A stretch of 64,000 nt of DNA from an uncultured Clostridia bacterium (lineage in GTDB: Bacteria; Bacillota; Clostridia; Christensenellales; UBA1242): positions 1-64,000 of the forward strand of contig CANQKH010000004.1 of NCBI GenBank assembly GCA_947624415.1. The letters are read 5' to 3'. How positions within the stretch are numbered: position 1 is the stretch's first letter; every line of letters starts with the position of its first letter. Positions 58,353-64,000 of the stretch are shown here, in pieces. Made by a program: the position numbers and the translations under genes. The notes below the pieces were generated by a model. It searched no databases. It had not been told where the DNA came from and saw nothing but the letters and a program-made list of their open reading frames with translations.

Positions 58353-58942
58353 TACCCTTTATACCCCCTTAATGCTTTTGCTATTATTTCCTCGGCTGAT
58401 GCATTATTCCCAGCATTTGCTCTTGCCAACATATATGCATCATTTTTGTTTATTCCCAAACTTATTAAAGTATCAGTAGCCATTTGAACGGAATCCTCAT
58501 TGTAATCTTCTTTGAATTGTAAATCATCTTGGTTACTTACAGGATTTAATTTGTCTTTTAATTCAACACATAGACGCTCTGCAGTTTTTTTACCCAATCC
58601 TTTAATTTTTGATAATATTTTTAGGTCATTTTTTATTATTGCAATAACTAAATCTGAAATATTCATTCCCGATAGAATTGAAATTGCCATTTTAGGGCCA
58701 ATGCCACTAACTGTTATCAATTTTAAGAATAATTCTTTTTCCTCTATATTTGAAAAACCATAAAGACTTATATCATCTTCACGAACCGCCATATATGTAA
58801 AAATTTTAACGTTATTTCCTTCCATAGGAAGACTTCCAAGCGTATTTGAAGAAACTGATAATTCAAATCCAACACCTTGAACATTTAATATTAATGTATT
58901 TTCTCTTTTTTCTTCAATTAATCCAACTAAAAATGATATCAT
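58352..58942 (-). CDS. ruvA: Holliday junction DNA helicase subunit RuvA
   Basis: A 196-residue tetramer-forming protein that holds the four-way junction for RuvB. The OB domain is at [22 protein letters not shown], helix-hairpin-helix motifs at [16 protein letters not shown] and [19 protein letters not shown], and the small C-terminal RuvB-binding domain at [15 protein letters not shown]. Confidence 0.96.
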   Translation of the reverse strand: MISFLVGLIEEKRENTLILNVQGVGFELSVSSNTLGSLPMEGNNVKIFTYMAVREDDISLYGFSNIEEKELFLKLITVSGIGPKMAISILSGMNISDLVIAIIKNDLKILSKIKGLGKKTAERLCVELKDKLNPVSNQDDLQFKEDYNEDSVQMATDTLISLGINKNDAYMLARANAGNNASAEEIIAKALRGYKG

Positions 58943-58953
58943 TAATTCTCCTT

Positions 58954-59442
58954 TTAAGCACGGTTGTTATTTAATAACGGACTTGTTTGACTGTGGCATA
59001 TAGCCACTGCTAAGGCATCTGCTGCATCGTCAGGTTTGGGAATGGTATTAAGATTTAAAATTGCTTTAACCATATATTGAATTTGTGCTTTTTCTGCTCG
59101 TCCATTTCCTGTTAACGCTTGTTTAATTTGTAAAGGCGTATACTCATATATATTTCCACAATATTTTTGACAGGCTAAGATTATAACACCTCTTGCTTGT
59201 GCAACTTGAATTACCGTTTTTTGATTCTTAAAATAAAAAAGCTCCTCTATTGCAACAACTTCTGGCTTGAATTTATCAAATAAAAACTTAAGGCTTGAAT
59301 CTATCGCTTCAAGTCTTACAGGCATAGAATCATCCTTTGGTGTTGTAATTGCCCCATAATCGACAACCATATCGGGTTTGTCTGTATCTATAACCCCATA
59401 TCCTATAATAGCATATCCGGGGTCTATTCCTAATATTACCAT
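58954..59442 (-). CDS. ruvC: Holliday junction resolvase RuvC
   Basis: A 162-residue endonuclease of the RNase H fold. The catalytic acidic residues are Asp7 (LGIDPGYAIIGYG), Glu in VAIEELFYFKNQKT, and the DDAADALAVAICH pair at the C-terminus. The ruvC-ruvA-ruvB set is complete. A strong hairpin separates it from yebC. Confidence 0.96.
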   Translation of the reverse strand: MVILGIDPGYAIIGYGVIDTDKPDMVVDYGAITTPKDDSMPVRLEAIDSSLKFLFDKFKPEVVAIEELFYFKNQKTVIQVAQARGVIILACQKYCGNIYEYTPLQIKQALTGNGRAEKAQIQYMVKAILNLNTIPKPDDAADALAVAICHSQTSPLLNNNRA

Positions 59443-59479
59443 AATTAAATTTTACATATTTTGTCAAAACAAGTCAAAT

Positions 59480-59502
59480 AAAAAAGGCATATTGCCTTTT
59501 TT
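59480..59502 (-). terminator. terminator after yebC (minus strand)
   Basis: AAAAAAGGCA and TGCCTTTTTT form a 10-bp stem with a 3-nt loop (palindromic on both strands); a T-run follows on each. Confidence 0.85.
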
Positions 59503-59511
59503 AATATTTTA

Positions 59512-60246
59512 TTACTCTTCCTCTGGTAAGTTTACATTATGATAAACTTGTTGAACATCATCTAAATCATCAAGAGCATCTATCATTTTTGTAAATTTTA
59601 AAACTTTTTCATCATCTAAATTAATATATGAATCTGGTATTAAAGTTGTTTCAGCATTTAAAACATTATAGCCCTCTTTTGTTAAAGCTTCACTTACCGC
59701 CGTATGAGCGTTTGCCTCGGTAATAACTTCACAATAATCATCATATTCTACAAAGTCGACAGCCCCCAAATCAAGTGCTAACATCATAAGGTCGTCAGTA
59801 TTAACACTATCATTTTTTTCAATTTCGACTATTCCTTTTCTTTGGAATAAATAACTTACACAACCATTTGAGCCAAGAGAACCGCCAAATTTATCAAAAG
59901 TATGTCGAACATCGCCAGCAGTCCTATTTTTATTATCTGTTAAGCACTCGACAATAACGGCAGAGCCTCCTTGACCATATCCTTCATAAGTGCAACTTTC
60001 ATAGTTTACACCAGATAACTCGCCGGCGGCTTTTTTTATACTTCTTTCAATTGAATCATTTGGCATGTTATTTTGTTTAGCCTTTGCAATAACATCTCTG
60101 AGCTTTGGATTTGAAACAGGATCTGCTCCTCCCTGTTTAACAATAACAGCAATTTCACGACCTATTTTAGTAAATATTTTACCTCTTTGAGCATCGCTTT
60201 TGCCTTTTTTTGCTTGTATATTGTGCCATTTTGAATGTCCTGACAT
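59512..60246 (-). CDS. yebC: YebC/TACO1-family protein
   Basis: A 244-residue protein with the family start [27 protein letters not shown]. YebC proteins were called transcription regulators; recent work shows that YebC or the related YeeI helps translation of proline stretches. Segments [24 protein letters not shown] and [11 protein letters not shown] are typical. It begins just after the methyltransferase gene and may be co-transcribed with it. Confidence 0.95.
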   Translation of the reverse strand: MSGHSKWHNIQAKKGKSDAQRGKIFTKIGREIAVIVKQGGADPVSNPKLRDVIAKAKQNNMPNDSIERSIKKAAGELSGVNYESCTYEGYGQGGSAVIVECLTDNKNRTAGDVRHTFDKFGGSLGSNGCVSYLFQRKGIVEIEKNDSVNTDDLMMLALDLGAVDFVEYDDYCEVITEANAHTAVSEALTKEGYNVLNAETTLIPDSYINLDDEKVLKFTKMIDALDDLDDVQQVYHNVNLPEEE

Positions 60247-60258
60247 AAATAACTCCTT

Positions 60259-60987
60259 TTATAATTTATCTTTATTGATTTGATACATTATTATAGCTCC
60301 GGAAATAGAAGCATTTAAACTCTCTATTCCTTCCTGCATAGGTATTCTAATAGTTTTGGTGCAAATTTCAAAGATTTCATCACTAATTCCTTGCCCTTCG
60401 TTACCGATTACAACACCTATTTGACCTTCTAATTGTGATTTAAAAACGTTTTCACCATGCATATCAGTTGCAACCAACTGAATTTTCCATTCCTTTAGCA
60501 TTTCGACAAAATCTAATCTTTGAACAGAATATACATTTGCGTGAAAGATACTTCCAACACTACTTCTAATAACTTTCGGATTTGTAGGATTTACACTTGA
60601 CACCAAATAAACATAATTAAACCCGCAAGCATAGGCAGTCCTGATTAATGTTCCAACATTGCCTGGGTCTTGTAAACCATCTAAAATTAAAAAATTCGTT
60701 GTGGGCTTCTCTACAATATGTTGAGTGTATTCTATAACACATAATACCCCTTGTGGTGTTTTTGTATCTGCAAGTTGCTGTATAACTTTATCCTCGGTTA
60801 AAAGAATTGGGCAATAAGAATAATCGAATGTTGAAATATTTTTTTCGTTTACAAGTATATAAATTGGTTTTAATCCACTGCTTATAGCATCTTTGATTAT
60901 TTTTATATTATCCAAAAAAAGCAAAGAGGAATTTTCTCGCTTTTGCTTTTTTAAAGATTGAATAAAGTTATTGCTTGCTTTTAGCAT
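60259..60987 (-). CDS. SpoU/TrmH-family RNA 2'-O-methyltransferase
   Basis: A 242-residue SPOUT methyltransferase. An N-terminal substrate-binding L30-like domain precedes the knot: LILDGLQDPGNVGTLIRTA (motif 1), GVVIGNEGQGISDEI (motif 2) and IRIPMQEGIESLNASISGAI (motif 3). It is the type commonly placed next to rplT in Firmicutes (YsgA-like), probably methylating 23S rRNA. It shares one base with the rplT stop. Confidence 0.92.
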   Translation of the reverse strand: MLKASNNFIQSLKKQKRENSSLLFLDNIKIIKDAISSGLKPIYILVNEKNISTFDYSYCPILLTEDKVIQQLADTKTPQGVLCVIEYTQHIVEKPTTNFLILDGLQDPGNVGTLIRTAYACGFNYVYLVSSVNPTNPKVIRSSVGSIFHANVYSVQRLDFVEMLKEWKIQLVATDMHGENVFKSQLEGQIGVVIGNEGQGISDEIFEICTKTIRIPMQEGIESLNASISGAIIMYQINKDKL

Positions 60988-61328
60988 TATTTTACTTGTC
61001 CAACAAGAGAAGCAAAGGCCTCAGGTTCTCTTACCGCCATATCCGCTAAAACTTTTCTATTAAGTTCTATTCCTTTACTTTTTAGCCCAGCAATAAATTT
61101 TGAGTAGGAAATTCCATTTTGTCTGCATCCTGCATTAATTCTTGTAATCCACAAGGCTCTAAAATCTCTTTTCTTTTGTTTTCTTCCAATATAAGCATAC
61201 TGTCCGCTTCGCATAACTTGAGTTTTTGCTGATCTATAAAGTTTTGATTTTGTTCCCTTATATCCCTTTGCACTTTTTAATATTGAACGACGTTTTTTTA
61301 CTGCATTAACTGCTCTTTTAATTCTCAT
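60987..61328 (-). CDS. rplT: 50S ribosomal protein L20
   Basis: A 113-residue 23S rRNA-binding protein that also represses its own operon. It begins [20 protein letters not shown] and contains [20 protein letters not shown], both typical. Last of infC-rpmI-rplT and overlapping the methyltransferase gene by one base. Confidence 0.98.
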   Translation of the reverse strand: MRIKRAVNAVKKRRSILKSAKGYKGTKSKLYRSAKTQVMRSGQYAYIGRKQKKRDFRALWITRINAGCRQNGISYSKFIAGLKSKGIELNRKVLADMAVREPEAFASLVGQVK

Positions 61329-61339
61329 ATTTAGTCCTC

Positions 61340-61534
61340 CTATTTAGCCAAAAGGGATTTAATGTTTTGAGTATTTTTTCCAGCGATATAAGATCCCTTT
61401 CTAAGTTTTCTTTTATTTGATTGTGATTTCTTTGTAAGAAAGTGTCCTTTCCCAGGTCTGGCAAATTTTACCTGACCATTTGCAGTTAAGCGAAAGCGTT
61501 TTTTGCATCCGCTATGTGTTTTTTGTTTTGGCAT
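61340..61534 (-). CDS. rpmI: 50S ribosomal protein L35
   Basis: A 64-residue, very basic protein with the family start [20 protein letters not shown] and the conserved [16 protein letters not shown]. It sits 15 nt after infC and 11 nt before rplT. Confidence 0.98.
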   Translation of the reverse strand: MPKQKTHSGCKKRFRLTANGQVKFARPGKGHFLTKKSQSNKRKLRKGSYIAGKNTQNIKSLLAK

Positions 61535-61549
61535 AATTTTAATTCTCCT

Positions 61550-62068
61550 TTATTTTGATTTTTTTGGGGATATAATAACAAATACATTTTTGCCCAAGAG
61601 TTCAGGGGCTTTTTCTGTAAACCCTACTTCATTTAAGCGATTACAAAATTCGTTGACTATTTCTATAGCTTTTTTTACATAAGCTTGCTCACGCCCTCTC
61701 ATTCTTAATGAAATCTTGACTTTATTGCCGTCTTGTAAAAATTTAGTTGCACTTGATACCCTATATGCGATATCATGTTCGTCAATAGTCATTGAAAGCC
61801 GAACCTCTTTTGTTTCAATGATTTTTTGAGATTTCTTTATTTCCTTATCTTTTTTTAGTGCATCATATTTGTATTTTCCGTAATCCAAAATCTTGCAAAC
61901 TGGAGGATTTGAACCTGTAGCAATGAGAACCAAGTCAAGTCCTGCTTCTTCTGCTTTTGCAAGTGCTTCGTTTCTAGATACTATTCCAAGTTGTTCACCG
62001 TTTTCTCCTATTAATCGAACTTGTGATGCATTTATTTGTTCGTTTATAAATAATTCCTTAAAAATAAT
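61550..62068 (-). CDS. infC: Translation initiation factor IF-3, AUU start
   Basis: The ORF track starts IF-3 at an internal TTG (61933), which removes 45 N-terminal residues. The frame extends upstream through ELFINEQINASQVRLIGENG, the conserved IF-3 N-terminus, to an ATT at 62068 preceded by AAGGGG at the proper spacing. That gives 172 residues, the usual size. IF-3 is known to begin with AUU or similar and thereby to control itself, because it rejects non-standard starts. The C-terminal domain is complete (MTIDEHDIAYR, KVKISLRMRGREQ). A second ATT at 62065 is also possible. Confidence 0.93.
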   Translation of the reverse strand: MIFKELFINEQINASQVRLIGENGEQLGIVSRNEALAKAEEAGLDLVLIATGSNPPVCKILDYGKYKYDALKKDKEIKKSQKIIETKEVRLSMTIDEHDIAYRVSSATKFLQDGNKVKISLRMRGREQAYVKKAIEIVNEFCNRLNEVGFTEKAPELLGKNVFVIISPKKSK

Positions 62069-62082
62069 CTTAATCCCCTTTT

Positions 62083-62195
62083 AAAAAAAATTGGTGGAAG
62101 CACAAAATTCCACCAAAAAACATAATTAAAAATTAAGTTTTTACCAAATCTAACTATACTGTTGACTGGTGAGAAGTGGAACTTCTACTTTCATG
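62083..62195 (-). promoter_or_regulatory. L20-type leader with attenuator upstream of infC
   Basis: The 5' leader has a stem GAAGT/ACTTC in a CACTTCTCACC context and ends with a strong terminator: TTGGTGGAA pairs with TTCCACCAA across 8 nt, followed by eight T (62083-62116), just before the infC ribosome site. In Bacillus the infC-rpmI-rplT operon is controlled by L20 through such an attenuator; this layout matches. Confidence 0.75.
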
Positions 62196-62201
62196 TTTAT
62201 T

Positions 62202-62230
62202 ATAATATCATAAAATTTACATATTGTCAA
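62202..62230 (-). promoter_or_regulatory. Promoter of the infC operon
   Basis: On the minus strand TTGACA and TATTAT are separated by 17 nt, overlapping the stop region of the upstream gene. Confidence 0.85.
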
Positions 62231-62832
62231 CTACTTTTTTTGTTTTTATTCTGCTTTTTTATTTTTTTTCTATTAAATAATATTTCAAAGATATATCCTA
62301 TTCTTAAAATTATAAGATTAGACTTATTTAATGCTCGTTCTTTCATAATTGCTTTAAAAAAAATTGTAATTCCTGCAATTGTTGCGGAAACCGCTATTGA
62401 CGCAAGGAGAATTAAATTCAAGTTGGTAAGTTTCTTTGTTATTGTAGCTATTATACAAGCACCGCCTGCCCCACAAAGTGTGCTACAAATATCACCAATT
62501 ACATCAGCACAAACACAGCACATTTTTTCTGAATTTTCACAAAGAATTAAGCCATATTCAGCACCTTTTATTCCTTTATCTTTCCACTTTTTAAAGACTT
62601 CAATATCCGCCGATGCAACTGCTATACCAATCATATCAGAATAGACAGCGAGGAATATAAAAACACAAATACACAATGAAGCAACAACTACTCCCATGCT
62701 ATTTAACAGTGCTTGACTAACGAAGCCAAAGAACAATGAAAAACATATAGCAACAACAAACATTTTTATTGCCCATTTATATTTTGATGCACCGCTATAA
62801 TTTTGTGTATAAATTTTTTTAATTTGTTTCAC
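62227..62832 (-). CDS. Membrane protein resembling the DUF21/CNNM transmembrane domain
   Basis: A 201-residue membrane protein (GTG start). It has a first long helix pair, then a segment AVYSDMIGIAVASAD ... KGIKGAEYGLILCENSEKMCCVCADVIGDI that follows the DUF21/CNNM pattern found in CorB/CorC-like proteins (a helix with small polar residues, then a GAxxxLxLxEN-like turn). The cytoplasmic CBS and transporter-associated domains of CorC are absent. Magnesium transport is thus only an idea. It lies between xseB and infC, where ispA and dxs are often found. It has no clear Shine-Dalgarno. Confidence 0.5.
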   Translation of the reverse strand: MKQIKKIYTQNYSGASKYKWAIKMFVVAICFSLFFGFVSQALLNSMGVVVASLCICVFIFLAVYSDMIGIAVASADIEVFKKWKDKGIKGAEYGLILCENSEKMCCVCADVIGDICSTLCGAGGACIIATITKKLTNLNLILLASIAVSATIAGITIFFKAIMKERALNKSNLIILRIGYIFEILFNRKKIKKQNKNKKSS

Positions 62833-62863
62833 ATATTAATATATTTTTATTTAATTGTGTTTA

Positions 62864-63070
62864 TTACTCTTCTTCTAAATTGCCCAAAACATTTTTAATT
62901 TCAGTCAATTGCCCTTTGGCTTTATCTAATTCGCCGTAACATAGTTTTATTAATTCTTGACCTCTTTCTAAAAGTTTGGTTGCTCTTTCAATAGTAATAT
63001 TACCTTCATCTAGTAATTTCACTATATTATTTAACTCTTGAATTGCATCTTCATAATTGATTTTTTCCAT
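62864..63070 (-). CDS. xseB: Exodeoxyribonuclease VII small subunit
   Basis: A 68-residue coiled-coil subunit. NYEDAIQELNNIVKLLDEGNITIERATKLLERGQEL is the family pattern. The ATG at 63070 has GAGGTGG upstream and is preferred to the track start at 63094. Its start overlaps the end of xseA by 20 nt. Confidence 0.93.
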   Translation of the reverse strand: MEKINYEDAIQELNNIVKLLDEGNITIERATKLLERGQELIKLCYGELDKAKGQLTEIKNVLGNLEEE

Positions 63071-64000
63071 TATCCACCTCATAAGATTTGGCATTTATTT
63101 TTCCGTCAGCAAACACGACTTCAAAATTGTTAAATTTGTCCAAATCTTTAATTTTCTTAATAGCTTTTCCTTTTTGCTCTATTTTTGCGTATCCTCTCTT
63201 TAATATTTCTAAAGGATTTAATTTATTTATCGTATTTTCAATCAAACCCATTTCATACGCTCGCTGATTAATATAACTTTCAAATGAGTTTATAAAGGTT
63301 TGCTTTATTTTTGCGGTATTTTTTGTATAATTAGAAAGTATTTTTTCAAAATTATTAATTAGCACTAATTTAAAATATGCAATATTATCAATATTATCAT
63401 CAATGTAATTTTTGGCTGCTTTAAAAAAAACATTTGTCAAATTTTTTAATTCATTTTTTTTATCATCTAAGTTAAAAGTAACAAGTTCTGCGGCCGCGGA
63501 TGGTGTCGGTGCTCTTAAATCACTAACAAAATCTAGTATAGTAAAATCCGTTTCATGGCCAACTGCTGAAATAATTGGTATGGGACAATTAAATGCTGCT
63601 CTTGCCACTTTTTCCGTGTTGTAAGCCCAAAGATCTTCAAGAGAACCGCCCCCTCTTGCAACAATAATTAAATCAATTTTTTTGTATTTCCCAAAATTAT
63701 TTATAGCATTAGCAATCTCATCTTCAGCACCAATTCCTTGAACTTTTGTATTATATAAAACAATATCCAAGAAAGGATTTCTTCGCCAAGCCACATTTTT
63801 TATATCTTGTATAACGGCACCTTCTTTTGACGTTATAACTCCTATACGATTAATACTTTTAGGCAATGGTTTTTTATTTGAAGCATTAAAAAGACCTTCA
63901 AGTTCTAATTTTTGTTTTAATTTTAAAAAATCTTCAAATAGATTCCCCAGGCCTAGAGTCTCAACTCTTACCGCATTAAAATTCAACTTTCCGCCTTTTA
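63051..64000 (-). CDS. xseA: Exodeoxyribonuclease VII large subunit (5' part beyond window)
   Basis: The frame is open to the window edge (KGGKLNFNAVRVETLGLGNL), so the track start at 63986 (TTG) is internal; the N-terminal OB domain lies outside the window. The catalytic domain is visible: VITSKEGAVIQDI, IIVARGGGSLEDLWAYNTE, ISAVGHETDFTILDFVSDLRAPTPSAAAE, then a coiled coil to the C-terminus. With XseB it digests single-stranded DNA into oligonucleotides. Confidence 0.95.
   Translation of the reverse strand, partial: KGGKLNFNAVRVETLGLGNLFEDFLKLKQKLELEGLFNASNKKPLPKSINRIGVITSKEGAVIQDIKNVAWRRNPFLDIVLYNTKVQGIGAEDEIANAINNFGKYKKIDLIIVARGGGSLEDLWAYNTEKVARAAFNCPIPIISAVGHETDFTILDFVSDLRAPTPSAAAELVTFNLDDKKNELKNLTNVFFKAAKNYIDDNIDNIAYFKLVLINNFEKILSNYTKNTAKIKQTFINSFESYINQRAYEMGLIENTINKLNPLEILKRGYAKIEQKGKAIKKIKDLDKFNNFEVVFADGKINAKSYEVDNGKNQL

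Noticed and set aside
61550-61933. Short infC as in the ORF track (127 aa)
   Set aside because: It lacks the conserved IF-3 N-terminal residues, which are encoded directly upstream in the same frame from an ATT codon.

Overview
The window is a low-GC (roughly 30% G+C by eye) bacterial chromosome segment from an endospore-forming Bacillota, most likely an uncultured or anaerobic Clostridia-class lineage. The evidence is spoIIAA-spoIIAB-sigF, spoVAC-spoVAD-spoVAE, yunB and spoIVB, strong GGAGG-type Shine-Dalgarno sites, a T-box, a Gram-positive type L20 leader, RNase Y, ThiI without a rhodanese domain, and class II LysRS. I cannot name a genus. It is almost entirely core genome. I see no prophage, insertion sequence or CRISPR array.

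Layout. 0-6.4 kb: tRNA-Pro, an SDR reductase, the forespore sigma operon, a Tyr/Asn-rich lipoprotein on the other strand, the spoVA operon and yunB. 6.5-16.1 kb: dnaG-rpoD-zinc-ribbon protein, then recJ-relA-hemZ. 16.1-25.8 kb: rpsO with an S15-type leader, pnp, a cysteine desulfurase divergent from a DUF3343 gene, a lytic transglycosylase, lysS-nth, obgE-yhbY, an unknown membrane protein and rsfS. 25.8-32.5 kb: phosphatase-rpiB-degenerate glycosyltransferase-gap, two small membrane proteins, then tig-clpP-clpX. 32.6-43.2 kb: tRNA-Leu(AAG), a metal-binding HMA protein, aspS-asnS, a pseudouridine synthase, and a T-box controlled pheS-pheT-desulfurase-thiI operon. 43.2-46.9 kb: argR with an array of ARG-box-like sites, recN and spoIVB. 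46.9-52.6 kb: a XerS-like tyrosine recombinase, serS, an unknown gene, a perfect 16-bp inverted repeat and a membrane-anchored PadR-like regulator. 52.6-64 kb, all on the minus strand: a COG2426 membrane protein, rny, tgt-queA-ruvB-ruvA-ruvC, yebC, an rRNA methyltransferase, rplT-rpmI-infC with its L20 leader, a DUF21-like membrane protein, and xseB-xseA (xseA runs off the window).

The most interesting observation is a possible chromosome-dimer-resolution or terminus locus at about 47-52.6 kb. A single XerS-like recombinase with all six catalytic residues carries a motif (TATCTATGCGTAAAA) upstream of its promoter. The same motif forms both arms of a perfect inverted repeat 2.4 kb away that fits a 13-8-13 tyrosine-recombinase core site. 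The predominantly plus-strand gene order switches to all minus-strand about 2 kb further on, as expected where replication forks meet.

Other notable points are a Rel protein whose hydrolase domain has lost its motifs while the synthetase keeps them, an A34 tRNA-Leu, a PadR DNA-binding domain fused to membrane helices, an AUU start for infC that the ORF track misses, apparent pseudoenzymes in housekeeping operons, and several genes without a Shine-Dalgarno that have a -10 box 5-7 nt before the start codon, suggesting leaderless mRNAs. All functional calls come from reading sequence motifs; no database search was run.
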